Source of the DNA: Phytoseiulus persimilis
Lineage: Eukaryota; Arthropoda; Arachnida; Mesostigmata; Phytoseiidae
Reading direction: 5' to 3'
Assembly (NCBI GenBank): GCA_037576195.1
Contig: CM075102.1
Coordinates: 36,762,745 to 36,826,744 of the forward strand
Length of the DNA stretch: 64,000 nucleotides
Numbering within the stretch: the stretch's first letter is position 1; each line of letters starts with the position of its first letter. The notes beneath the pieces were generated by a model that was given only the letters and a program-made list of their open reading frames with translations, was not told where the DNA came from and ran no database searches. Of this stretch, positions 36,833-47,918 are shown piece by piece. The position numbers and the translations under genes were made by a program.

Positions 36833-38137
36833 TAGCTCAAGAAATGATGCAGATCTAATGAAGAGAGAGGAAAGTACCTTTGCGCACTCCCGACTCCAGT
36901 CGGCCGGGGGCCGCCGCTGTTCAATATTATCGCTGAACAGCGTTCGCATTCAGCCGACATGATTTCCAAGATTTCGAATTCGCAGAGAAAGGCGTTCGAA
37001 ATATGCTGGAATCTATTCAGATATCACCGACGCACTTTGCTGTAAATTCTCAGAATTCCCTCAGATCACCTCAAACTCGCGTGTTGATCCGGATAGTCAG
37101 AAACAAGTGTCGGGGGGATATTATGATGAAATTCTGAGCGGATATGGGTATCAGTGACGCAGTGCGGTCAGTGCAGTTCGCGTTTCGAGGCACCAGTGGG
37201 AAGTGGACATGTGTTTTCGAACAGACAGAGCCAACGTCAACTCTCGAATCCGAAAGCTGAGCCAGCGAAGCAATCCAGGAGACTGTGGGTATTTGACTAA
37301 TACTTTTCATTAGCAAGATTTTCGACGAGATGACGATATCGGAGCGACTGAGAGCTGCAATGGTGTCGCTTCCTAGTGTGCTTGGGCGGGGTTGATGTGC
37401 TATCAATGACACGGTGAATTCTTGCCGATGCCGGACTGACAAACTGTGTCGGTCACGTATGCTCAGGCAAGGAGCGAGCGAACAGGGAGCCGGGAACGAG
37501 AGGTAGGGCCACCGAGAGGCCGTCCTAAGAGCGCGGTGCATTTGAAATTACAAAGTGGGCACCGGAAGTTCTGTTGAAGATCAAATTTCCTCAACGAATT
37601 TACATCGTGCATGGAAACTCGAGGTCATGTATGAGGATAGAGCGAAAAGCGCTGGGCTAACATAAGTGGATCAGGCGAGACTCAGGAGTTGACAGCGTAG
37701 TCTCAAAAATAACAGCAGCTTGAGTGCACTGTTTCATTAGCTGCCTGTCCTGTTGCAATAGCTTGTCATGTCTTCCTTTCGTATGCTCGAGTGGATCTAT
37801 GATGGAGCATGCCGGAGTCGAGTGTCGTGTACATTGTCTCCGCCAGTGGCTTGACAAGCGTCCATTGCCGGAAAAACGACACGTACAGTCGTTTGCATTT
37901 GAGGTCGCAGTCGCTGAAGTCAGGAGGGACGCCAAGTCGTGAAGCCGGCCTGGAACTTCGGGTGTTTTCTCGAAGCTATGCTTCCACTGCAGTAGGTCGA
38001 CTCCGAACGATTGATGGAATCATTCTGGAATAACACCTGAACTCCCAGGCTTTGCAGATTACATAGGAGTTAACGCGATCATCTCCCAGTCTTGGAGGGG
38101 GATTCACACTGGGGGGAGAACTCTGTCCGGAAAATCA

Positions 38138-39116
38138 TCGGGTGGTTATCGTAAGTCGGGACCTTCCTAACTGTCTCTCCTTTCGCTCATAACTCGGTGG
38201 GAAATGATCCGATTCTGGATTTTTTTCTGCCCCTCAAATATTGCTTTTTTCCCAACTTCTCTCAAAAAACTGATCGACAAACTTCTGAAGTCGGTCGATC
38301 GAATCCGGACGTGCCAAGGTCGACGCAGGACAGGAGGCTGCTTGAACGCTTGACAGCTCCAGATTTCTAGCTCAGGAACGGCGAGCAGGACGAACGATCG
38401 TTTCAACCTCAACGTCAGGAGCTGGCCTCTTGACAAAACGCGTCCTCGATGCATTCGACCCTCATCTCCTCAGGGCAGACTGATTCTAGAAGCAATCCGA
38501 TTGCAGGAAGTTCTCAGCTTGGTCCAAACTACCCAGCTGAAAAACTGGGTCGATCAGGTCATTTTTTCGGTCGAAAATCGAGCTTCTCCAGTTTCTTGTC
38601 CCGGCATGAACAACTGACTGAGCTCGATTCCCGAGCGGAGAAAGGACGATCGTATCGGCCCATGAACTTCTTTTCCGGGTAGTTTGGACCAATCTAATAA
38701 CTTTTGGCCATTAGAAAATTTTTCGAACTCAGCTCCACCGAGGAGTTATGGGCCGAAATGCGAAGAGGACGCGTTCTTGTCAGAAGGTCGATCTTGACGT
38801 CGACGTTGAAACGATCGTTCGCTCCACTTTCAGATCCTGGGCTAGGGAACTGGAGTTGTTGGGCGTTTGAGCAGAATCCTATCCTGCGTCGACCCATGCA
38901 CTCCCGCATTCGGTCGGTCGGCTTCAGAAGTTTGTCGATCTGTCTTTTGAGAAAACTTGAAAGAAAGCTATCTTCGAGCCGACTTGCGAAATCCAATTTC
39001 GTTCCGATTCACGAAAAAAGTGCGCCATCCTTTCAGCTACAGGACGCAAAAAAAAAATTCTGAGCAAAAGTAGAGAGAGTAAGAAAGTTCCTGACTTACG
39101 ATGACCACCCTGTGTG
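38138..39116. mobile_element. fold-back DNA element B with long terminal inverted repeats
   Basis: The left end GGGTGGTTATCGTAAGTC matches the reverse complement of the right end, CACACAGGGTGGTCATCGTA. The arms continue for about 330 bases: GAGGACGCGTT..TTGTCA, GAAACGATCGTTCG, CCTGCGTCGACC and CTTCAGAAGTTTGTCGATC occur in both, in opposite orientation. A 280-base middle separates the arms. The two arms encode similar 70-residue frames, but these are copies of one arm and no transposase is seen. The terminal CACAGGGTGG core is shared with element A, although the interiors differ. It is non-autonomous, with arms diverged by roughly 20-25%. Confidence 0.75.
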
Positions 39117-40154
39117 TAGACAGAGGACCCTCATGGTTACACGTAGACGAGAATTCCTTCCCGAAAGACTCGAGGTGCGGCTCAAGCCCCCGATCGAAGC
39201 TTTGTCTCCTCCAGGAATGACGGGAAGGCAAGGAGCCCGATGTTGAAATTTCTCAGCGGTCAATCTTGACATGTCTCGACAAAAGTCTTGAGATGTTGGA
39301 GAATGAGGATGAGAATTCTGATTTTCCCACGCCATTGGAGAACCGATTCTGGGAGGAGATTCTCTGGAACCTTGTGACACACACTACGCGATAATCTGGA
39401 CTTCTCCCGCACTATGATTCGGAGAGGCTTCTCTTCGTCTATCTAGAATCGATATCATTTGCTCTCTCTTTCTCTTCGATTCGCTTCGATGAAGTTTTGA
39501 ACTCGACGGTGGGGTCACGTCGTCACCCGTTGTTGCGCACGGTTTCTCGAGCTCAGTGAGAACGATGAGTCGACAGTTTGGCTGCGCCGCAAATCCCTAG
39601 AAATCGCGTAAGTGCCCTTCGACTGAAGATCGGAACCGTTTCGAGGCACTTCGGAATCTAGTGCGTTAAATGGCTCTCTGAAGATGATGCGCTCGTTGAG
39701 GTTATCAGTTGCAGAAAAATCGATCCGGGGGCAATCTAGACTCCAGATCGTTTTCAATGGCGCTTCGCTCAATGTCAGTAAGGGAGAGACCGGTGTCATG
39801 GCCAGATTATGGACTCCTTGTTCTTCGACGTGCAGTGCTATGGAATCGACTGGCTGCGCTTTCCGTTAGATCGCCATTTTGTGTTCCGTTCCCTTCCATT
39901 TGGCGCATGAAGTAGGACAAGGCTCCGCGCATTCGATAATGGATGGCTACGTGTAGTTTCGCTAGTTTGCTCTGTTCTGCGTCACTCCACAACCTCCGCT
40001 ACCTGAATATTACAGGAAGGGAGCGAAGATTGAGGTAGACAACACTTCTCAATTCAGTTGTCACCTTGAACCGAGAAGACTGATGGAGCCGTTCCCACGG
40101 GAGTCAATGCTAATCGCTCGAGATCAAAGAAGAATTTCTCGATTTTCTACCACT

Positions 40155-41137
40155 TCACTTGGGAGAGGTTGGGGAGTACTTGAGAATATCGAGAACTGGG
40201 ACACGAGTCTCACGTTTGACATGATCGCGAGAGACCTCTTCTATCTCTGCTTCACCATCGAACACTAAGCCACTCGTGGTGTTGCTTGAGAAGTGGAAGT
40301 CAAGCTCCGAAATGATGTAATTTGCCGCTTGGATTGAATCAGATCCACCGATTGTGCAACGATTCGCAGTTGACTTCGGCGGTCATCTTACTGAGTCAGG
40401 AAAATATACGCCTATCCACAGATGGCCCTGTGAAATCGGCGAAGGGTTACCGGAGCTCATTCTCTAGTCGTGGATCCTTCACTTGCGGCAATCCGTCTGC
40501 GGGCTCTTCTCACTGTTCCGAAAGAGGGTGATACAGCGTGATATTCAATTCGCTCTGTGTCGTATAGGGTCCGAAAGTAGGACTCGAGGTGATCAGCGTC
40601 GACGTTTCTTCGATCTTGAATTAGAAGTCGACGATTGGAATTCCCCAGCACTTACCTTAAGATCCGTTTCCATGGTTTCGCAGCCTGAAAGGGCCAAACG
40701 AAGGCGAACCCATGATCGCTCCCCCAACCTTGACGGGAGAGCAATTCGTCCTCGTTCAAACTTTGGTTCTCGAGGGATGAGAATGTAAAACGTGTCAGTT
40801 TCCATCAACTGGAATTTCGGAGCGCTCCGATTTTGTCGCCACGACATCCGATCAGTCCTGACACTGATCTCCACCAATTCTAAGAGCCGAATAGTTTGAA
40901 TCACTATTCTATCGGACATTCTGATGAAGGGAAATGGGAGGAGCGTAATTCGCCGTCGAAACAGCGTTCCGAAGTCGGCTGAGAGATTCCACCACGCATC
41001 GTCTGAGCGTACAGAGAAATCTGACAATTCACGGCTCGCCACACCCTGAAATACCCGTCCGGCAAGGCCGGTGCCTCTCGGGCTGACAAGCGTTGATCAA
41101 TCGGAGAGCTGACGAATTCTAGTGCTCGCTTGGGCAT
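40155..41137 (-). CDS. unrecognised protein, four-exon model, 177 residues
   Basis: Exons on the minus strand: 41055-41137 (ATG start, MPKRALEFV), 40656-40920, 40392-40427 and 40155-40304. All phases agree. The second exon has a pyrimidine-rich acceptor (CTCCTCCCATTTCCCTTCATCAG) and a consensus donor (AAG then GTAAGT). The third is a 36-base micro-exon encoding GHLWIGVYFPDS between CAG and GTAAGA. The fourth has the weakest acceptor (TTTCGGAG) and ends DILKYSPTSPK. The first donor, GTATTT, is also weak. The product has no signal peptide or membrane span; its middle alternates hydrophobic and charged residues (TDTFYILIPREPKFERGRI, WVRLRLALSG), suggesting a beta-rich fold. I know no family for it. 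The central exon is well supported, the outer ones less so. Confidence 0.5.
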
Positions 41138-41252
41138 AACAACGAGCCATAGGAGAGCCTGGAGAGGATGCGGGTGTGTCTTATCCTCCGTTTCCTACAT
41201 CGAGTAAACAAAGAGTCAATCTTAAAGCCTTCGAAAAAACTCTTCCATTCCG

Positions 41253-42472
41253 TCATCGTGTCACGTTCCACGAGGCGGTCAGTCCCTCACTGCCCTCTGC
41301 ACAGAAACAATCCAGCAGGTCACCAGCCTGCGGGTGGCGACTCAAATCAGCGGCATGTGGCGGCACATTGTAACGCTCCAAGGCAGATAACTGTTGATTC
41401 GAACTTGCCTGCTCCGTCGATAAGACGGTTGCCCTGTTGCTGTCATTGTGTTCTGCTTCTCTGATCGCTGCGTGGAGAGAATTTTTCACTCCACGCCGAA
41501 CCAGCGAATTTCGCAATGAGCTGACCAAAATCTTGAAACTTATCGTGACCAATTGTTCCCTCGAATAAAATCTTATGGCAAATAAGGGCACTCCGGTGAA
41601 TCTATGATTATGATATCTGAGTGCAACCCTCGCAATGACCCTTCGACCCCCGCCATTGGATAACAATGGGGAAACTGAGTTAGAAACACTCTGAGTTCTA
41701 GGAATTTAGTCTAAAACTCTCCCCGAATGCCCTCAGTGTCAGCGAGGAATCCATGGGTAATAGATGTATGGATTAATGAACGGAGTCAAGTCCTCTCTGG
41801 TGAAGTTCGTGAGAGCATTGGTCTGAAGATCAGGGGGAAAGTCGAGGAAATACTGGAAAGAAAAAATTCTGAGCTAAATCGCCTAATCACTCTGAAAATG
41901 AGCTCGGCTAGCTCCAAAAACGGGATCAATCAAGTGACTGACTCAAGCAAGAGCTGCAATCGTCCTTGCCCATGGCGCTTGACCCGCGAAATTTCTAAAA
42001 AAAAATTACTCACACCAAGCCATGTTAGTAGCAATGCAACCATCCGACGGTTATCGCGTGTGAGTTCACTTTCGTGTTCAAGAAGAATTGTGGAAAACGA
42101 ATTCGGATGATGAGGAGGGGCGGATTTCATGTAACCATTTCGACGAGTGCAGTGATATCGGTATAACATCGGCGTTTCTCTCCTGCATGAATTTGATTTA
42201 GACGGCTCACAAAGATGCAAGCGTGATACGGCCGGATTTCGCGCGTGGGGACGTGGTTTCCGGCATTGACTTCGGGTAGAATGAACATGCACAGAGTGGA
42301 TGGAACCAAAACTGTTATCGAGGAGCGGACTTGAAACTGACGCCGCGGTGTGCTGAAACAAGAGTTTGTGCGCTATCCTACGGAAATCATTGAACGGGCC
42401 AAGAGAATCGGCGTGAAATGTTAGCGCTCGTTGACGGCGGAAGATGGATTCTAGACTCATTTGAAATTGCAT
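41253..42472 (-). CDS. weak two-exon model, unrecognised
   Basis: A long minus frame with an ATG at 42470-42472 runs to a strong donor at 42014 (CTTGGT then GTGAGT). The next in-phase frame starts after TTTCAAG at 41531 and ends at a TGA at 41253-41255 with GLTASWNVTR. Joined, they give about 245 residues. The first part is Ser/His/Arg/Cys-rich and may be non-coding; its last nine residues before the donor (MVALLLTWL) look like the start of a signal peptide, so translation might instead begin there. No recognised domain. Confidence 0.25.
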
Positions 42473-42619
42473 TTTAGTTTCCTCCGTAATCAATTGAGAT
42501 GTAGTGATGCTATAATGGGAGACACTGGAATCGGATGCGGCGTTTCCTCCAACTTCGGATAAACAACAAACAGCAAACACACAACTCACCCTCTCAAGAA
42601 GCAACGACACAATCAAGCG

Positions 42620-44560
42620 AATGAGCGACGCTTATGCAATCCTCGCTGACGCTCGGGTGGACCGAAAATCAGGCGGCCGGCGGTCGACGGCTCGGTCCGC
42701 CTGTCGGTGTGCCTGCCGAGAATCCGCGGTCTGTAAACAACATGAAGTGAAGATGGAAGCTTCGCAAACCAACCAAATCATCATCGATGCTCGAAAGTCG
42801 AAGAATGGTGCTGCTTGCGGGTAACTGCACTATAACAAACTTCTCGAAATGGTTTGACGGCTCACAGAGCTCTCGTCCGTCCCCTGGATTCGCAGGAATT
42901 TCAAACAATTTGAGATAGCACCCGGCTATCCCTACACTACAATCTCCGAATCGTATCTTGACAACTGTGTTGAAGCATTTGTTCCCCGAAGAAGTTCCTA
43001 GGATAAGGTATCCTAATCAGCATAGTTCTGCGTGTCGATCGCCACCACGAGTCCCACTGAAAGAAGTGAACTTGAAAATGTAACAAAACTTGATCTTCGC
43101 GTGCTGGATCATAGTTTGGAGGAAGTTCCATATCGGAGGCACAAACGCGCTGTCCGACAGAGCGAGATGAAGGCAATCGCATCGACCAGAATGCTTCAAA
43201 AACGTGTTACTGCTTGCAGCTATCAGCTTGATCGCTCATTCCACGACGGCTACCCTATAAGTCAGTTGATTTGTTTCTCCCCGTCTATCATTGATCACAG
43301 CTCACTTTCCCATTCCGGCGTCCGCCGCTCGAAGACTTCGTTCATTTCCCGAAGCGTTGCTGTTGTTGTCACAACCACGGCTGGCGCTGCGGCGGGATTA
43401 CATGAAGCTGCTACCGAAAAAGTCGAATATCGAGTACTAAAGCTGCAGCGACGCCTCCGGCAGCGAAAGTCAGTGGTGATCGCTGTCGTCAATCCTGAAA
43501 CTTCGGTTCTTTGAGGACTACCATGTTGAAGATTTAGATCGATAGTGCTCGATATCTGGTGACAACGGTATACAGGAACAGTAACGGTCCGCGAACGAGG
43601 TCTCCCTCGTACACGATTCCTGGAGTTCTTTGAAGCGATCTCTAGTTCGTTAGGATTCCTCCAGAGAAGCTTGCATGCGAAAGGCTCCGACAATGATTTT
43701 TCTTGGGGCCGCTATTTCAATGGGTCCCTCACACTTGCGACCATCAATGATCATGGTCTTGTCGATGGGAGGTGTGGGAAGGTGAAGAGTCCGTAATCTC
43801 CTGTGGAATGCCCTCCTCCCTCCCCCACCATCGACGATATCCAGTGGTCAATTTGCTATGGAAGTCTCTGTCGAAGATGCAGTTCTGTCGATCGAGAGCC
43901 ACAGATCCTACCTGGTGATGCGTCCTGAGCCCTCCGCGCTCTGCGGTGGACGGGAAACGGATGGGCTGGGCTCGCGAACATGGATTGTCCACGGAACTCC
44001 GTATTCATCCGTGGGTTTGTGGGAGAGGCGACAACCGAAAAAGACCGGGAGCCGCCAGGTCAAAACGAGGCGACCTCTCTCGGTCGGCTCTCACTCACTC
44101 GCGTCGCTGGGCGTGCCTGGACCTGTCTAAAATTTGAGTCAGAAACACTTCCTCTCAAATAGAGCACAGCCGTCATCTTGAGATTAGAAGCTATTCACCC
44201 ATCAACACTGCGGGTGGACTAGGGAGTTTGTTTGCAGCGACGAGATCCGAGTTCCGCACTAGTTACGATTATTTATTTCCGCAGATGAGATTCCACAATC
44301 CATCCGGACCTTGATATACATTTGTGCGGACTCCCGGGCCTCCTCCTTATATCGACATTCCCCGTCGAACGTTCAGTTAACGTTTCACATCATTCGGAAC
44401 AGCATCCAAGAATTAGCAGTACCCATTGCGGGAGGCAGAGATAGACAACGAATGAGCCGATGCTCGTTTTAAAAATACAGTACTTACTACTCGCTGATCG
44501 AATTGTATCGCTTTTCTCCCAGAAGGCACCTGCTACATCTATTGCTTGTTTTGCTCGCGT
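42620..44560. other. no confident gene
   Basis: Several overlapping frames on both strands (43032-43514 on +, 43295-43693 on -) are open but give no recognisable product. Some of this is presumably upstream regulatory DNA of the secreted-peptide gene that follows. Confidence 0.3.
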
Positions 44561-44616
44561 GCTTTCTTACGCAATGACCAGGGGCGCGAGAAAGGGGCGA
44601 GGGGGAGGCTTCCAAC

Positions 44617-44624
44617 ATATATAG
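44617..44624 (+). promoter_or_regulatory. TATA box of the secreted-peptide gene
   Basis: TATATAG follows a purine-rich tract (GAAAGGGGCGAGGGGGAGG at 44590-44608) and lies about 50 bases before the ATG, placing the transcription start near 44647. Confidence 0.7.
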
Positions 44625-44674
44625 CCGGACACCCGGAGCAAACCACTTGAACGAAACATCAACAGCAATCCGAA

Positions 44675-44950
44675 ATGAGAACTTTGTTCGCACTCGCCTT
44701 CGTTGCCGTCGTAGCTGCGGCCCTCGCTCAGGATTTTGAAGGTGGTTTCGATGGAGCCTCGGCTGGAGGGTTCGATGCTTCATCTTTCGGAGATGGCGCT
44801 GGCCTGTCAGCAGCGGGCGTCGGTGGTGACTTCTCCGGCTTTTCCGCGGGTGGTGCTGGCTTCGACGGATCTGATTCCTTCGATACCGCTGGATTCTCTG
44901 GATCGAGCTTCGACAATGCCGATGGTCTCTCCGAGGGAGCTTCGTTTTAG
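44675..44950 (+). CDS. secreted Gly/Ser/Asp/Phe-rich peptide, 91 residues
   Basis: Intronless. It starts MRTLFALAFVAVVAAALAQ, a clear signal peptide with likely cleavage after ALA. The mature part is built almost only of G, S, D, F and A in loose repeats such as GGFDASSFGDGAGLSAAGV and FDTAGFSGSSF. It is acidic, and the only cationic residue is the Arg in the signal. Such low-complexity acidic glycine-rich peptides occur among arthropod cuticle, silk, cement and salivary proteins; I infer an extracellular structural role and cannot say which. The TATA box upstream and the AATAAA 210 bases after the stop make a complete transcription unit. Frames open on the opposite strand are mirrors of the repeat. 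Confidence 0.85.
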   Translation: MRTLFALAFVAVVAAALAQDFEGGFDGASAGGFDASSFGDGAGLSAAGVGGDFSGFSAGGAGFDGSDSFDTAGFSGSSFDNADGLSEGASF

Positions 44951-45159
44951 ATGAGCACGGCGACCTCAGAGTGGATGAGAGGAATCAATGCGTGAAAGAA
45001 GGACGAAACGTACCAAAGGAACCGATGGGGCCAGCTCCGCAGCCCTTCGGATGGCAGAGATGAATTTCTGTCTGTACATAGAATTTTACATCGAGGCCCT
45101 CCAGAGCCTCGGTTCGGAATTTTAGGCTTCTGTAAATACGTCTTTACCAGCGAACTACA

Positions 45160-45165
45160 AATAAA
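45160..45165 (+). terminator. AATAAA of the secreted-peptide gene
   Basis: Canonical poly(A) signal about 210 bases after the stop codon, giving a predicted transcript of roughly 540 bases. Confidence 0.7.
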
Positions 45166-45189
45166 GCCTCAATACTCTAGTTCGGATCC

Positions 45190-46800
45190 TTTTCTCTCCA
45201 CCGAGTTCACTCTTGGCGCTCCCCAGAAAAATGCACCTGGTCAATCAGGGCCATATTCAGGGCCAATCAGGGTCCAGCTTGTACCACTCAGACTTGCTCC
45301 TTGTTGGTCAGAACCCCGTTCCCTGAACCCGAGGTTTCTGAATCTCAGTCGATGTTGGGGATCCCTGTTCGGGTCTGATGCCCGCAGAGCACTCCGACCC
45401 CTGCTCGGAACCGGGATCTCCGATAGTGATGTCCGCACAATGTTCATGGACTGTCGACCACGGGAAACTGGTGGAGGCCAAGCGGATGAGTCTAGGCAGA
45501 CTTCGGATAGAGGCTCCGAAAACAAGCCGTCGAATGTTGTCGGTCATGCGCGCGGAGCTCTCATATCTTGGTGGTGTCACTTGTTCCGGAATCGTGACAA
45601 ATCGACGACTTCGACGACCAACGATGCCGCTCCCGCAACGAGCCACTCGAATAGACAGTGGAAACTTCCTGGATGGGTTGAATAGGGAGTTATATCATCG
45701 GTCCGACATCGAACCACATGGTTTCGCGGTGTCAGTCCGTGTTCGCGTTCAATCGCCTTAGTGTCGTACTCCATTCGAGCAGGGAAGCTCCTTTTGGAGG
45801 TTGAACTCGCCTCCCGTCTAATGCAGTCACTCCGTTAGGAGTATCAAGATCTCATCGAAATTCCTGACGTCGATAGAGCAGGCTTGTCTAGGCTCCTCCG
45901 AAATCCTAGGTGCTTTAGCACGACATACAGATATAGAGTTTCCGTTTGACTCATACACTTCTACTGGGGAAGGACTTCAGCCTGGAGTGGATTGCAGCCT
46001 TGGAGACACGCTGGAAGTACACGCCCACCGGGATCGAATGAGCGGTCTCTCGCTTCACTACGTGACGGTAGGTCCATGTCAGGATGCAACTGACCTCGCT
46101 CGATACCTCGCCTCCGAGTCTATGTCTCATCGGGACCATGCGGGTCGGAGGATACACAACATCGTCCGATGAACCCCAACAGCTGCCCGCTAGCAAGTAA
46201 GGTATTCGGACATAGTTCAATCACCCACGCTGGCGGAAGCATAACCAGGAACGGCCGATGGAGGGAGCCAAGCCGTTCTGGAAGGGGAGGAGCGAATCCA
46301 AGACCAGCGGACGAGAAGCCACCGCTGTTCCGTGGCCTTTCAGAAATGGCCTTTGGCGCCACCAGTCCTCGATCGCTGCGAGTCTTTCTGCCCATCTCAG
46401 GCTGACCAAAGAACGCGGCAAGATTCAGCTTGCGGCGCAGCCCGGCTCAGGCGGGGAACGAGATGAAATCAGATTCCTCCAGAATTTCTCCTGAGAACAG
46501 CTAAGTACTTCTGACGGAGAACGATCAGAGTGTTAGACCGCACTGTCCCCCATCATCCGTCGCCGGTGAAATCGCTCGCCCGAGGAATCAAGGCTTATCA
46601 ACCTCCGGAGTTCGAAGCTCGCGCCACAGGCGTACGCCTCAGACCGAATCGCGACCGCTCAGGAGTTTTATCCCCTTCGAATTGAATTGTCCCTGGAGGT
46701 GGAAGTGAGTTGCTCTGACTAGAATCGTAGTATACTTGCGATGCCGAACCTCGCTCCCTGCAGAACTCACGACGGAAAACGGTCAGAGCAAGGGGCAATA
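45190..46800. other. no confident gene
   Basis: Frames on both strands are open for up to 127 codons but nothing is recognised. Near 45240-45270 GGGCCA..CAGGG is repeated three times at short spacing. Confidence 0.3.
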
Positions 46801-46827
46801 ACTGCCGGTATTATCGCCGCATGAAAA

Positions 46828-47121
46828 ATGAGCTCGAAATTGCTCCTTGTGTTTTGTTTCTCATGGACGTCGTGTAGCTCCAGCTGCGCAGGATTGGGTC
46901 GGGAAAGGGGACGGGAAATCATCGATCGGATCCAGGTTCCCTCCACCTTTGGCAAGCGAATCATACCCACGCAGCGGCTTGTTGGTGGGAAAAGCTCGAA
47001 ATTCTCCTCAAGCGAGCTCCGTCCCCAATATGTACTGACCTCGCTGCTGACTTCTTTATTGACGCAGCATCCTCGCTCTCACAAGCTGGCCCTCTGCTGC
47101 TCACAGCTATTCTCCGAATAG
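46828..47121 (+). CDS. possible small secreted protein
   Basis: An ATG starts a frame with a convincing hydrophobic leader (SKLLLVFCFSWTSCSSSCAG) followed by basic and serine-rich sequence, 97 codons in all. RIIPTQRLVGG in the middle recalls the activation site of trypsin-like proteases, but no catalytic block follows in any frame, so I do not call a protease. An upstream ATG seven bases earlier opens a short competing frame. The minus strand is also open here. Confidence 0.25.
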   Translation: MSSKLLLVFCFSWTSCSSSCAGLGRERGREIIDRIQVPSTFGKRIIPTQRLVGGKSSKFSSSELRPQYVLTSLLTSLLTQHPRSHKLALCCSQLFSE

Positions 47122-47918
47122 GGAGCAGCTGAGATCCGCGAACTGAGCTCCTCGGCCAACTCCCTTCGTCCACGAATCCCTCCCTCATTCACTCTGGGCC
47201 GCGAGTCTCTTTCTCGATCCCTCCCTCGCTGCTGCGTGAGCGCTGGATGCGTGACCAGCCCTCACGACCAGCCCGTGTTTTCCTCGAAAGTTCTTTCAGT
47301 TGCTATGCATCGGAGATAAATCGCACGACTCCGACTCAATCGGATGTTTGATCCTGTGCCGCGCGTAGTGGCGGGTTTCTGTGACCGCGCAACGAGGCGA
47401 AGCGGTAATCGCGCGGCGCTTTTTCCGATGAGGAATCGACCTCAGGGATCGGAGGACACTGGTTTTCTGGTTGATGAGCGAACCGAAAGATCCCCCTGGG
47501 AGCGCCCGCGGAGTCTCTAAACAGCAGTTATCGGAATCGATCGTTACCTGCTGAGGTTGGTGTGATTACCGTTCCTCTCATCGCGTGGCCTGTCTCAACT
47601 TCGAACACGCGTGCGGTACGACGACGGATGAGGACGTAGCGCTGCAGTCGGCATCGATCCACGATCGATCGGCGATTGAGAACGGACTCGATTCTCACAA
47701 GCCGTCGATGGTCCATTCGTTGTGCACACGAAGTGCTCGAATGTGGTGCTCAACGGAGTATAATAGTGCCAAAGCAGAGTTTCTCTCGAGGTTGGGAGTC
47801 GTTGACGATGACCTCGACGCAACAATTTAGACACAGGAGGCAGTATGGCTGCCGGAGACAACACGACTCGTGCCAGAAGCCTGGAGCCGCGCTGGGCCCC
47901 CTTCTCTTCTCGTACCAG

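Noticed and set aside
38167-39063. Two similar open frames on opposite strands
   Set aside because: They are the two arms of fold-back element B, not paralogous genes.
40616-40656. 41-base intron after the second exon of the 40.2-kb gene
   Set aside because: Too short for normal splicing; the in-phase 36-base micro-exon downstream fits better.
44728-44916. Minus frame rich in Pro/Ser opposite the secreted peptide
   Set aside because: Mirror of a Gly/Ser/Asp-rich coding sequence; it has no signal peptide or promoter of its own.
46930-47000. RLVGG as a serine protease activation site
   Set aside because: No catalytic His, Asp or GDSGG block follows in any frame.
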